Assembly: GCA_946811185.2 (NCBI GenBank)
Contig: OX328109.1
Location: 42,454,129 to 42,518,128, forward strand
Direction of reading: 5' to 3'
Length of the DNA: 64,000 nt
Source of the DNA: Hippopus hippopus
Lineage: Eukaryota > Mollusca > Bivalvia > Cardiida > Cardiidae
Under the pieces are notes generated by a model. It was not told the DNA's origin and searched no databases. It saw only the letters and a list, made by a program, of their open reading frames with translations. The position numbers were made by a program, and so were the translations under genes. Of this stretch, positions 32,643 to 43,066 are shown piece by piece (within the stretch, counting starts at the first letter, position 1; each line of letters starts with the position of its first letter).

Positions 32643-32873
32643 TTGACTCTTTACCAATCAACAAAGAATTAGACTTGATTAAATTGAAAGCATTTGCAGA
32701 CGACAAATTAAGTGTAGTTCAAATTATGATTTCTGTTTTTCATGGGGGTTGAAAACATTATGGGAACAGAAGAAAATGCTGGTTTACCAGCAATATCTCC
32801 TTTTCCCACATTATTTTCGAAAGGATTCTGCTTCAGATTCGTTAAAACTCGGGATTGTGTGGTAAAGGGTTAA
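32643..32873 (+). mobile_element. TPM in intron 1
   Basis: TTGACTCTTTACCAATCAAC at the left and GGGATTGTGTGGTAAAGGG at the right. It is 140 bp downstream of the exon 1 donor. Confidence 0.8.
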
Positions 32874-33096
32874 ACCTTTACCAAGCAATCCCTACTTTTA
32901 ATGACCCTTGAAAAATGCTTGGATAATTGTTTGAAAAGTATGAAATGCTGGTTACACACATTTTCTCATTTTCCCACATTGTTTTCTACTCTTTCACAGA
33001 CAGATCCCATCTTTCTTTCAAACCACGCTGTATTTTGTCGTCTGCAAATACCTTCAGTGTGGACAATTCTTAAATTTTGTTGCCTGGCAAAGTTAA
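32870..33096 (-). mobile_element. TPM, chained
   Basis: It shares TTAA 32870-32873. The right end is TTGCCTGGCAAAGTTAA, and the palindrome arms are diverged. Confidence 0.75.
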
Positions 33097-33351
33097 CGAG
33101 CAAATTCAAGGAGAAAGTAGGATGATGTTTAGTATCAATCAAATGACTTGGCATATATTTAATTGTGTAACTTCGTAATGTATTTTGAAAGCAGGTTTTG
33201 ACGGTTTCTGAAAAAAAAAAATCAGTTGCCAAAATTATTTACCTCTTTTTTAGGAGATAAAAATTGTTTCCCTAATTGTAACTAGTAGTTTACCTCTTTA
33301 CAGGACTAGAAAACTTTCTATGCGTCCTAATTGAAAGCCTTTGCAGCAAAT

Positions 33352-33605
33352 GCACACTTGGATAGCTCAGCAGCTAGCATAGCCGACTCGTGACCTGCTG
33401 GTTGTGAGTTCATTAACCGGTTAAGGAAACTTTCTTTTCAGCAATTTTTTACCTCTCACCTCTGATGCATGTGAGAAAGTAGTCTGTGACTTGGAAAGAA
33501 AGTTGTGTCAGTACTGGTGTGAGAAAGCAGGAAACACGTGTAGTAGCACTGACCGCCATGATATGACCTAAGCTGTTAAATAGGCTTTAAACTCCAATTC
33601 AATCA
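33352..33605 (+). mobile_element. tRNA-headed SINE, diverged (SINE-D)
   Basis: GGATAGCTCAGCAGCTAGCA resembles an A box and GGTTGTGAGTTCATTA a poor B box. The later body (GACTTGGAAAGAAAGTTGTG, GCCATGATATGACC) is related to SINE-A, and the tail CCAATTCAATCAC is short. Confidence 0.6.
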
Positions 33606-33986
33606 CTGCAGCCGACAAATTAGAGGCCCAATAGCTACCATCTGTAAATAATTTGATCCGGTCATAATGCAGACAAATTTAAGTCATACCATTTAAAAGA
33701 ATGGATATTACCATGAGTCTGATAATGTTTTACAGTACAATCTATCAAAGTCCCTGTTGTAGGCAGAAAAATGTATTTAACAATGAAAACAAAAGTTGCC
33801 AACTTTTGTTCTAGTTTTACATTACATGAAAATAATGTCAGCCAGCGACTAAAGCTTGGACAGGCCATAGTGAAACATATTGTCAGATTCATAACAAAAT
33901 CAATACTTTTAATTGTATGAATTGTATTTGTCTGCAAAATTCGACTCCCCAATTGTCGAACTGTTTACTTTTGGTTGCTAGTGCAA

Positions 33987-34440
33987 CTTTAGCTTTTTAC
34001 CAAATGACAAAATTTACACTTGTTTAAATTCAAAGCTGCTTCAGACAACAAAAAAAATGTGGCTGAAATGGCCAAACCTTACTCAGAAAAGGGGTCCCGC
34101 GTGGCGCAGTGGTTAAGTGTGGGTTTTGTAACCTGGAGGCCCTAGGTTCAAGCTGCACTGGACCCACTGGGTTTTTTGTGGGAGTGTTCTTGGGCAAGAC
34201 ACTTCAGAGTCTTTGCCTAGTACTGGTAAAATCCAGAGAAACATGAATATGTGAGCTGTCACAGTGATATGACTTGAGATTATGTTGAATGTGGCATTAA
34301 ACACCATTCAATCAATCAATCAATCATTACTCAGAAAGGGTAGAAAACATGATTGAGTGAAAGGAGAAAATGCTGATTACCAACAATGTTTTCAAAAGGC
34401 TTCTTGCCCAGGGTCTCATAAACTCAGGATTGTGAGGTTA
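33987..34440 (+). mobile_element. TPM interrupted by SINE-B
   Basis: The left part is TTTACCAAATGACAAAATTT to TTACTCAGAAA. The right part resumes after the SINE with TTACTCAGAAAGGGTAGAAA and ends GGATTGTGAGGTTAA. Confidence 0.85.
34090..34326 (+). mobile_element. SINE-B, full length
   Basis: A 237-bp tRNA-derived SINE. It has A box TGGCGCAGTGG with AGTTCAAGC-like B box GGTTCAAGCTGC, the linker GGGCAAGACACTTCAGAGTC, and a tail (CAAT)n. The 11-bp target duplication TTACTCAGAAA flanks it (34079-34089 and 34327-34337). Its 3' segment, GATATGACTTGAGATTATGT and GGCATTAAACACCATTC, is shared with SINE-A. Confidence 0.93.
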
Positions 34441-34662
34441 ACCCTTTCCCACACAATGCCAAGTTTAACGACCCTTAGGAAGGGGCATTTTGAAAACATT
34501 GTGGGGAAAAAGAGAAAATGCTGGTAACCAGCATTTTCTCCTTTTTTCCCACAATGTTTTCTACCCTATCAAATACAAAAACACCGCTTAAGCTACATTT
34601 TATTTGTCATTTGCAGAAACTTTGAATTTGGTCCAGTCCAAAATGGTATGGTAAAGAGTTAA
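34437..34662 (-). mobile_element. TPM, chained
   Basis: TTAACCCTTTCCCACACAAT at the left and GGTATGGTAAAGAGTTAA at the right. Confidence 0.85.
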
Positions 34663-34664
34663 GG

Positions 34665-34810
34665 GTTAAATGTGGCTGAAGTGAAAACAGTGTTCTGGAA
34701 ATGGTTGAAAACATCAAGAAAATGCTGGTTACCTCTCCTATACCACAATTTTTGCAAAACCATTTTTCTGCAAGATCTTTAAAACTTATGTTGTTTGGTA
34801 AAGGGTTAAC
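34665..34810 (+). mobile_element. TPM fragment
   Basis: TTAAATGTGGCTGAAGTGAA begins inside the element. The right end TTGTTTGGTAAAGGGTTAA is intact. Confidence 0.65.
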
Positions 34811-35020
34811 TTCTGAAAAGGGAGTGTATTAAAGATAACAGATAAATTAATTTTACCAGTACTTGCCTTAGTATCACTGATGATGGGATAGCCCATATTT
34901 AGGTGTAATGTAATATGAATACAATACATGTATATAGTATAGGCCATGTGTTGACAGTCTTCTTCCGTCAAGATCATTGTGTTGACTCTCACCCATCACA
35001 GAAAAAATTTATCATTTTTT

Positions 35021-35313
35021 TATACCCCCGCAAAACGAACATTTTCAGGGGTATACTGGAATCAGCCTGTCTGTCCGTCCGTGTGTCCGTCTGTGTACAA
35101 AATACTAGTAATTTTGTGTCGCAAACTCCTACAGTTTTCCTTCAATTGTATTGAAACTTTGCACATATATTGATCATATATTGAAGATTTGCAAGACGCA
35201 ATTTTCAAGTGTCAACTCCTCCTGGTTGAGGAATTATCTCCCCTTGAACTTGGCACTTTTTTCTGTCAAAGCGCTGGCGGGGGTATTAAGTCACATTCAG
35301 TGACAGCTCTAGT
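35021..35313 (+). mobile_element. Helitron-like element, TATACCCCCGC family
   Basis: A short element of about 290 bp. It has the 5' hairpin TATACCCC and AGGGGTATA with CTGTCCGTCCGTGTGTCCG, an inverted GCGGGGGTAT near the 3' end, and the 3' hairpin GTCACATTCAGTGAC followed by AGCTCTAGT. Confidence 0.65.
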
Positions 35314-35321
35314 TTTTTAAG

Positions 35322-35510
35322 CTCTGCCAACCTAAGGTCAACAGAGCTTATTTCATAGTGTGGTCCATCCATCTGGTAGTCTTTCTTGTTAACGCAATAA
35401 ATTCTGTATTAGTTGTCTGAATTTTGTGAAACTTCACCTTCAGTTCATCAAAAGCTTGAACCCTATTGAGTTTGAAAAAAATAGGGCCCTTTGAAATGAT
35501 TTGAAAGGGC
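35322..35510 (+). mobile_element. Fragment of AGCTCTACTGG Helitron-like family
   Basis: AAGCTCTGCCAACCTAAGGT, then a single unit (GTGAAACTTCACCTTCAGTT, GAACCCTATTGAGTTTGAAA) related to the array at 48221-49000. The 3' end is missing. Confidence 0.55.
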
Positions 35511-35539
35511 ACTAAGTACTTGCTGTTTAATAATAGGAT

Positions 35540-35645
35540 TTTCTTTTCAAAGGTTAGAAAACATTGTGTCAAAAGGACAAAATGCTGGTTACCAGCACTT
35601 CCTGCTTTTAGCAGAATGTTTTCAAAAGCCTTCTCCATCAGGATC
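35540..35645 (+). mobile_element. TPM fragment
   Basis: Centre only: CAAAATGCTGGTTACCAGCA with a TTTTCAAAAGCCTTC right flank. It is cut at the TTAA of the next copy. Confidence 0.55.
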
Positions 35646-35888
35646 TTAACTCTAACAAACAACAGAATTTTAGACTGGTCCAAATTAAAAGTATTTGCAG
35701 ATGATGAACTATGGTAAATGTTGCACAAATTAGGAAATATCTGTTCAAAAGGATAGAAATCTGTGTAGGAAAAGGAGAAAACCCTGATTAATACCAGCAT
35801 TTTCTCCTTTTCCCATCATGTTTTTAAAAGTTATTTTCCTTGGGTTCATTAAGATATTTTGGTAAAGATACTGTGGGTAAAGGGTTAA
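35646..35888 (+). mobile_element. TPM
   Basis: TTAACTCTAACAAACAACAG at the left and GTGGGTAAAGGGTTAA at the right. The loop is enlarged to CCTGATTAATACCAGC. Confidence 0.75.
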
Positions 35889-36002
35889 AACACAGGCTTG
35901 TAAGTTGTTTGGTAAAAAGGAATAAGCAATTGACTTTGGATCGCAGGAATTATGAAGACTATGTTCAGGTCAGGTGGCCTACCCCACTGCAATCAGTTGA
36001 TG

Positions 36003-36205
36003 TTAACCCATTACCACAAAGTTTCGAGTATTAACGACCCTTCGGAAGAAGGCTTTTGAAAACAGAAAACAGCATTTTCTACATTACCCACAGTGTTTTC
36101 TATCCATTCCAAAACAAATTCCATTATTTTGAGCCATGTCTACCTTGTGGCCTACAAATACTTTCAGTTTATCATTTATCTTTTTATCATTTGGTAAGAA
36201 GTTAA
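36003..36205 (-). mobile_element. TPM, first arm deleted
   Basis: TTAACCCATTACCACAAAGT at the left and ATTTGGTAAGAAGTTAA at the right. Confidence 0.75.
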
Positions 36206-36491
36206 CCCTTTACCAAACAATCCCTGGTTTTTACGACCCTGCGATAGAAGCCTTTTGAAAACATTGTGGGAAAAGGAGAAAATGCTGTTTTCTGTTTTCA
36301 AAAGCCTTCTTCCTAAGGGTCGTTAATACTTGGAACTTTGTGGCAATGGTAACCAGCATTTTCTCCTTTTCCCACAATGTTTTCTACCCTGCTGGAAACA
36401 AATTTCAATTTCTGAGTTACGTTTATTTTGTCGTCTGCAAGTGCTTTCAATTTGGACCAGTCTAAAATTTTGTCATTTGGTAAAAAGTTAA
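36202..36491 (-). mobile_element. TPM with a second TPM piece at its centre
   Basis: The left arm ends GGAGAAAATGCTG. Then about 65 bp of an oppositely oriented right end (TTTTCAAAAGCCTTCTTCCT, GGGTCGTTAATACTTGG) intervene before the second arm TAACCAGCATTTTCTCC. Confidence 0.8.
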
Positions 36492-36507
36492 ACAACAGAA
36501 AAGCCTA

Positions 36508-36605
36508 AGATGTTTACTTTATGGAGTTTATGTTTGGTCAGCCTTTACTTTATGGAGTTTATGATAGGTCAGCCTTTACTTATGGAGTTTATGATTGGTC
36601 AATGA
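36508..36605 (+). repeat. Tandem repeat, about 32-bp unit, three copies
   Basis: TTTACTTTATGGAGTTTATG followed by a TTGGTCAGCC variant is repeated three times with small differences. Confidence 0.8.
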
Positions 36606-36758
36606 CTTAAATTTGACAGAAGTCGAGGTCATTCACCACACAGACTGTTTCTAAAGGTACCACAAGCCATTGGATAATGACATAATTATTACGTAGAAAT
36701 ATTAATAAGAATGGAAAGTGTTTTGTCTATAATGACATGGAGAAAAAAAAGCAGAAAA

Positions 36759-36925
36759 CGTCGAGGTAGCTTCGGCAGCATGCAAAAACTTTGACATTTT
36801 GTAATATCTCTGTTATTACTTCGAACTCGGACAAGTTGTTAAACTATCATAAAGGAACCTATACAACAAGGGGAGATAAGCATCAAAGTATTTTTTGACA
36901 CAGTTATGCTCCTTTTTCAAACTAG
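36759..36925 (+). repeat. Dispersed repeat related to 41800-42010
   Basis: GCAAAAACTTTGACATTTTG, GGACAAGTTGTTAAACTATC and CAACAAGGGGAGATAAGCAT match the order of blocks at 41865-42005, so both are copies of one family. Confidence 0.6.
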
Positions 36926-36974
36926 AATTTTCACTGAAAATCAAGAAAATGCAACACACATGCTGTGCTGGTGT

Positions 36975-37204
36975 TTATCCCTCAACCACACAACCACCAG
37001 TCTAAAGACCCTGAGCAGAAAGTCCTTTGAAAACATTGTTGGTAAAGGAGAAAATGCTGGTAACCAGCATTTTCTCCTTTTCCCACAATATTTTCTACAC
37101 TATCAAAGACATAAATAATCATTTTGAGCCACATTTATTTTGTCACCTGCAAATGCTTTCAAGTTAGTCTGGTCCAGATTTTTTTCCATTTGGTAAAGGG
37201 TTAA
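36975..37204 (-). mobile_element. TPM upstream of exon 2
   Basis: CTCAACCACACAACCACCAG at the left, an intact centre around GGTAACC, and TTTGGTAAAGGGTTAA at the right, ending 187 bp before the exon 2 acceptor. Confidence 0.82.
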
Positions 37205-37390
37205 AAAAAAATTGGCCCAATGTCTAGCAATATTTTTCCAGCCATTATAAGACTCTGCGTTTGCCCTCAGAATTCATGACTTTTATGTGACTTGAACAAC
37301 TTATGTAGTCTGAAATGAACTTGTATGGTATTTGGATCTTGTCGATAAGGCATAAAACAACAAACTTGTTTCTTTTTTTTTTTATTGCAG

Positions 37391-40324
37391 ATGATGTGAG
37401 TACAGATCAAAATGGTAATCCAATTGTGAACCTGAAAGACCCTAAAGCATACAGACAGATGAGAGAGTCACCTTCCATTTCGGAAGGACCAGCCGTAACT
37501 TACCAAAATTATGGAACGATTCCATACGCTTCAAACTCACATGAACAATCCTCACTTCATAGGGACTCTGAAGGGATCTCTAAACAAGAAAAGCAAAGAA
37601 GGAGTAAGAAAAATAGAAACAAAGAAGTAGAAACGAAGTCAGAAGATGTGGAACATTATATGGGCAATAAGCCTATTGAGGATGTATTGTACTACATACA
37701 TGGACAAAATGTGTCTCTAAAAAAATCGAAAAAACAATCACCTTCCAATCCTGAAGACATTCCAAATAAAACACAGAAACAAAACAAGAAAAGTAAAGAC
37801 AAGAAACAGAAGTCTCCAACTCCCTCAATAGAGGAGGTGGAGACAAAGGGGAATAACTCTGCTCAATCAGCCATAATTGATCAGGAAGTTGGCTCAAACA
37901 ATATGGGAAATTTAAGTGGTAAAACTGAGGTGAATGCTTCCATTGTAAATGGTGATATTGATGGTAATTACGCCAAAAAAGATAAAATATCCAAGTCCTT
38001 GCTCAAAGACGATAAAGAACATATAGTGTCAGACACTGACTTATTAAATCATCATATGCCCCATTTATCAGACAATAAGGCTGTTTATTGTAAAGAAAGT
38101 GTTAAAGATAAAGAAATACCTAAGACTAATAATAAAAGGGTCGCTGCTATTGAAACAAATACAAGTGATCAGAAACAGAAAAAAGGAGTTGATAAACCTG
38201 ATAAAGCTTCAAAGTCAGAAAAGTTAGAAATGGTCTTGCCCAACTCTGATAAGTTAGAGAATATGGTAAAAGTTGATGATAGTGCAGCAGGAACTAATGT
38301 AACTGTTAAACAGAAAAATTCTAAGAACAAGAAATCAAAACCTACCAGTCCAACAAGTGTTAAGGTAGAAAATGATGTGCAAGGTCCAGAATTTTTCAGT
38401 GAGCAGTCATTCATTTCTCAAATCCTGGATCAAAATTTGAGTGAAGATGGTGGGTTTATTTTTACAGACATAGAAGTACCTGAAGTTCCGAAAGAAGATG
38501 AATTTCAGGTTGTTGGAAAGAAAAAGAAGAAACCTGTAAAGGAAATTTCGCAACCATATCAGCAAAACAATTATGTTAACCATGGATATAAATACGGGAA
38601 GCGTTATGATGAGAAAAGTAGATCAAACTCATTTATGAACAACAAATTTTCATCACCACTTAGTAACAGTAGTTCTCTTCAGTCTGAAAATGAAGGAAGA
38701 GCAAGAGATCTAAGTCCATCTGCCTTCCCAGCTCTTTGTAGTGGGAAAGGTAGGCAGGCTTGTAGTGATGGGCGAAGGAATTCCACTGGTGATGTTCAAA
38801 TACCTTCAGATACAAAATCACAAGATGATGGTGATAAGGAGTCTGTTAAATCCCTACCAGCTACTAAAGGTAGTAATACAATAGACACTGTTACTTCACC
38901 CAGAATAAATATGTCTTATGCAAAGATGGCAGCTGGAGTTGCAAGTGCAGTTCAGAAAACAAGTTCAATAGGTGCTGAAAAGGATTCTAGTGATCCAAAA
39001 ATAACTGTATGGAAAGGTAATGCTAGAGAGAGAAGACATTCAATAGGTTCTAGTCCAGATGGTGTTGGAACATTGGCCAATCACACACCAAGCAGTTCAG
39101 CTGCCATGTCTCTAAAGGCAGGTAGTCAAGAAAACTTGAAAGACATCAAGTCAGATGAGAAGATTGTCCATGGTAAAGCTGTAGAGGAAAGCATTTCACT
39201 TAATAAATGGAATGTGGAATATTCAAAACCGAGTGGAACAGCTGCGCATAGTGTAGAAATCACTTCAGAAAGAGAACTTGAAAGAGAAAGTGTCAGTAAT
39301 GTAAAGGAAGTCAAAGTTAGTGTTTCAACAGCAAGAAGTGTACATAGTCAACCACTAGTATTGTCAAAAACTGAAAATATTATTAATAGTACAAGTGTTG
39401 CACCTAGTTACAGTGCAGATAAGTTGAAAAAGGTCAGTGGAGACACCTCAAAGTATATGACTGTCAAAGAGAAAAGTTTAGCAGATAGTGAAAGTAAATT
39501 AATTTCTACAAGTCAGACTGCCAACATAAGTGCTTTGAATGTGCATAAACATGAAAGTCAAAAGTCTAGAAATAATGGTACAAACAATAAGAAACATAAA
39601 TCTGTGATCTTTTACGATAAACGTTTGGAAGAATCCACTTCTAGTTTAGATATTTCATTTGGTTTTGAGTCTGATTTACCAGACAACACAGTGACTTCAG
39701 CTTCAACTAATAATCCAGAGTTTTCTAGTGTAGTAAATTATTCAAACAATTCATCCAGTGTGAAAAAAGATATCACTTTTGATAACACTGATCAACCTGC
39801 CAGAAGTGTAGTTCAAACAGTTAGCTGTGCTAGCATTACATTTGATAATAACTCTATCCTAGGTCAATCTTCCAATTCCGATGTGATAGGAACTTCAAAC
39901 ACAGACACCTCTAGTGGTATAGATAATGTAGGTAATAAAGAATTAAATACTGATATTACTGAAAAAATTGATAAGGTATCTTCTAAATTAGTGCATTTGA
40001 ACGGTATTGTATCCCAACCTCAGGGTCAAATTGCTAAAGTAGCGAAAGAAATGTTAGAAGATAAAAGTCTCATGGAAAGTGATACAGGAAACAAGCCAGC
40101 AACTCTAGTTCCAGCAACAGCAAATGCTGAAGCATCCAAACCACATGGTTCAAATACTGAAGTAATATACTATGGAGAAAATGTACCAACACTTCAGAAA
40201 GAGATAGTTGGTCCCAGTTCCACAAATGGGCCAACTAGATATTGTGGTGTGATAAACTTCCTGTTTGAAGTGGAGGCAAAAAGCAACTTCTCCCTGGCTG
40301 AGGCAGCTACATATCTTACTAAAG
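37391..40324 (+). CDS. NUFIP2-like protein, giant internal exon 2
   Basis: A 2934-nt open exon preceded by a T-rich tract and TTTATTGCAG, and closed by AAAG|GTAAGC; both junctions are phase 1. It encodes residues 27-1004. The sequence is disordered, rich in Ser, Lys, Asn and Asp. It holds several basic runs (VVGKKKKKP at about 400-408), a FPAL motif at about 471, basic phosphosite-like GRRNSTGD at about 487 and ERRHSIGSS at about 573, and MSYAKMAAG at about 533. The end, NFSLAEAATYLTK at 992-1004, resembles the conserved C-terminus of vertebrate NUFIP2. NUFIP2 is an RNA-binding partner of FMRP and Roquin found in polysomes and stress granules; the animal-wide role here is inferred. The frame stays open through the exon, with a clean transition into the intron, so it is a real exon rather than a chance ORF. 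Confidence 0.85.
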
Positions 40325-40615
40325 GTAAGCTCAACTCTGTACATGTAAGGGCACTAGTGAACAGTGGATCAACATCAGATAACACAGAATGTGCTGTGTG
40401 AGTGTTGGACCAACAGTCTTGATATTTTTCAGATGTTCTCAGTTCTGTGTGAAAGAATTTCCACTTTTGTGGTCTATCCTATAGACTTGAAATTTCCAGG
40501 TTCATAAATTTAGCAATCCATCTATTGTCTCCATACCTCTATAAAACCAGTTTGTACCAGACAACTTTCATAGCATTTCTCTAGAATGGAGGTTCCTATA
40601 ATGGTTTAACCCTTA

Positions 40616-40821
40616 TCCTGATAAATAAGTTAAACTTTCAAGCTGATAGTAAAAATCCAAATAATGCTACTTCAAACTTACTTTTTTTTTTTTTTTTTTG
40701 AGAAAAATATCTTATCAGAAAGTGTAGACCCAAGGTCAGACTGCATGTTCTCTGCAGTCTGAACTTAATCTACACTGTCCGCAGAAGGTCGGTGAGTTGT
40801 GTTATGGTGAGGAAGTGTTAA
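40616..40821 (+). mobile_element. AGATCAGACTGC-core repeat, type Z, in intron 2
   Basis: TTAACCCTTATCCTGATAAA at the left, T-run 40681-40699, core AAGGTCAGACTGCATG with TGCAGTCTGAACTTAATC, and a closing TTAA. The sister copy is at 60147. Confidence 0.68.
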
Positions 40822-40887
40822 CTTTTTACAAAAAACCAACATTTTGGACTTGTCCAATGCCAAAGCATTTGCAGACAACAACTCTTT
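40818..40887 (+). mobile_element. TPM left end only
   Basis: TTAACTTTTTACAAAAAACC through GCATTTGCAGACAACA, cut off by the next copy. Confidence 0.6.
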
Positions 40888-41115
40888 TTAACTCTTTACC
40901 AAACGACAAAATTTTAGACTGGTCCAAATTGAAAGCATTTGCAGACGACAAAATTAATGTGATTCAAAAATTGAAATTTGTTCTGGGAGGGTAGAAAACA
41001 TTGTGGGAAAAGGAGAAAATGCTGGTTACCAGCATTTTCTCCTTTTCTCACAATGTTTTCAAAAGGCTTCTTTTTCAGGGCCATGAAAACCAGGGATTTT
41101 TTGGGAAAGAGTTAA
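40888..41115 (+). mobile_element. TPM in intron 2
   Basis: TTAACTCTTTACCAAACGAC at the left, a perfect centre around GGTTACC, and a right end decayed to GGGATTTTTTGGGAAAGAG. Confidence 0.88.
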
Positions 41116-41329
41116 CCTATACCCCACAATTCTGGGTTTGAGGGAAAAGGTCTTTGAAAAAAGTGTGAGAAAAGGAGAAACAGCTAGTTACAAGTGTTTT
41201 CTCTTTTCCATAATATATTCTGATTCCCAGGGACAAGTTATTTCAGTACTTGAGTTGCATTTACTTTGTCGTACGTAAATGCAGTCAATTTGGACCAGTC
41301 TGAAATTTTGTCGTTTGGTAAAGAGTTAA
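41112..41329 (-). mobile_element. TPM, chained
   Basis: TTAACCTATACCCCACAATT at the left and TCGTTTGGTAAAGAGTTAA at the right, with a decayed centre (AGCTAGTTACAAGTG). Confidence 0.8.
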
Positions 41330-41352
41330 AAGTGCCTATTATGAAAATTCAG

Positions 41353-41541
41353 TCCAAGGATCGATGAAAGTTGCTGCAAAAGGATTTTTTCGACGATGAT
41401 TATGTGGGAAAGCAGCCTGTGACTTGGAAAGAAAATTGTGCGAAGTACTGGTAAAAGAGACTCCAGGAACGCATGGATAGGTGCACTGGCCGCCGTGAAA
41501 TAATGTTGAAAACGGCGTTAAACACCATACAATCAATCAGC
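41353..41541 (+). mobile_element. SINE-A, 5' truncated
   Basis: Body only: AAGGATCGATGAAAGTTGC, TTATGTGGGAAAGCAGCCTG, AAAACGGCGTTAAACACCAT and the tail ACAATCAATCAG. The tRNA head is missing. Confidence 0.85.
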
Positions 41542-41704
41542 AAAAGGATTTATTTCTCTCTCACAGGCTAACATTGTTTCCACGCAATAAGGAATATAGC
41601 CGGTTGTTTAGAAAGAGTGTTGGTGGTAGTTGTGGTAAAGAATTTTCGGGAATACATAGACTAACAGAATGAGATCAAACAGAAATGTCCCTTTACTAAG
41701 TAAT

Positions 41705-41805
41705 CCTTGGTAGAACACTGCTTGAATGATGGTATTTGTCTGTACAAGAGTAGAAAAAATTGTGGAAGAAGGAGAAAATGCCGGTTACCAACATTTTCAG
41801 TTTGG
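41705..41805 (+). mobile_element. TPM fragment
   Basis: GATGGTATTTGTCTGTACAA to GGTTACCAACATTTTC. The second arm is replaced by another repeat. Confidence 0.5.
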
Positions 41806-42010
41806 CTGTTTTTGAAGAAAACGACGAGTTATTGTCATAGCCTGGTGTCGTCTGCGTTGTCGTCTTGCAAAACTTTGACATTTGTAACGTCTCTGTTACC
41901 ACTGAAGATATTTCATTCAAACTTGGACAAGTTGTTAACTATCAAAAGAGGAACTCGTACAACAGCAGCAGGTAACCATCAAAATATTTTTCACACAGTT
42001 ATATCTTTTT
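41806..42010 (+). repeat. Dispersed repeat related to 36759-36925
   Basis: Shared blocks CAAAACTTTGACATTTGTAA, ACTTGGACAAGTTGTTAACT, CATCAAAATATTTTTC and CACAGTTAT occur in the same order. Confidence 0.6.
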
Positions 42011-42250
42011 TATCCCCTGCTGAAGGCGGAGGGATAGAGTTTTAGCGTTGTCCGTCCGTCTGTCTGTCCGTCCAGGAGAATATCGTTAATACCATAGGAC
42101 GGAATTTCATGAAACTTTATACATGGGTGCAATAACCTATTCTGCCGAAACATTTTTTTTTTTTAATTCGATGAAAAAGGCCAATTAGGAGCAATTTTAA
42201 GTTACGCAGTCAAGTAAATTTTTTCGGCGGGGGATATCATTTCAACGAAA
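42011..42250 (+). mobile_element. Helitron-like element, TATCCCCTGC family
   Basis: TATCCCCTGCTGAAGGCGGA, a GTCCGTCCGTCTGTCTGTCC stretch, and a subterminal GGCGGGGGATATC inverse to the start. A short hairpin ATTTCAACGAAAT precedes TTGTTTGTT. Confidence 0.55.
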
Positions 42251-42629
42251 TTGTTTGTTTCAACTTGGAATTGTCTCTGAAAATCAAGCACTTGCAGCAG
42301 AGGGTTGGCACTGACATGCAGTGCGCTTGTTCCCTTTTCCAACAATGCTTTCAAAAACCCTTTTATAAAAGGAAGAGGGTTTTCTCAGCTGAGTATCATT
42401 TGAAACTGATAAAGCTGCTGTGTTGTGCAGTTTATTTTTTCTGTTCTTCATTACAAATACATGAGGTACATTATATTGAAATACCATCATTTATAGTTGA
42501 ATCCATTCTATCAGAATTGACCGATATCAACTTGCAAATTTACAGGAATATGCATTGTGTAATATTCCATTAAAAGATAATTAAAGCACAAGCTGTTAAA
42601 AGTTACCTTTTTCTCTTTTTCTTTTTCAG
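42251..42629. other. Intron 2 sequence, no recognised repeat
   Basis: A faint palindrome piece lies near 42330-42370. The last 25 bases form the pyrimidine tract of the exon 3 acceptor. Confidence 0.5.
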
Positions 42630-42662
42630 AATGGAATAATACTATAAAAATGCAAGACAAAG
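42630..42662 (+). CDS. NUFIP2-like protein, 33-nt microexon 3
   Basis: A strong pyrimidine tract and TTTTTCAG precede the exon, and AAAG|GTGAGT follows. Its 33 nt keep phase 1 on both sides and add residues 1005-1015, EWNNTIKMQDK. Joined to exon 2 this gives TKE plus ten residues before Asp-Pro in exon 4. From memory, the human NUFIP2 C-terminus has the same spacing between TKE and DP. Skipping it would keep the frame, so it could be an alternative exon that shortens the conserved C-terminal helix by 11 residues. Confidence 0.7.
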
Positions 42663-42715
42663 GTGAGTATACATGTACTTTGATATGAGTAAAATTGTCT
42701 TAAATGTGGGTTATT

Positions 42716-42890
42716 CAACCCTTTACCAAGCAATCCAAGTTTTAACAATACTGAGAGGAAGGAGAACTTTGAAAACAATGTGGGAATAAAAGGGAAAAAT
42801 GCTGGTCACCAGCATTTTTCTCCTTCCCCCACCCCCCCACAATGTTTTCTACCTTTTCAATCCTTTCTATATTGTCTGCAAATGCTGTTG
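42716..42890 (-). mobile_element. TPM, right end deleted
   Basis: CAACCCTTTACCAAGCAATC at the left, a good palindrome around GGTCACC, then a C-rich stretch; the copy stops at CTGCAAATGC. Confidence 0.72.
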
Positions 42891-43066
42891 ACTCATCACC
42901 ATACAGGCTTATACATGTATTGCACTTTCTTAAAAATTACCGTAGTACATATATAAATAATGCAAAAAAGAGCCATTTCAAGAACAGGAAAATGATATTA
43001 AATGAGTATCTTTCTTGAATTGTATTCTGGGGAAAAAAAAAAAAGAGGGAAAAGAAGTATTTGCTT

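Noticed and set aside
35348..35800. A 150-codon minus-strand ORF
   Set aside because: It spans TPM and Helitron-like fragments; no splice or family support.
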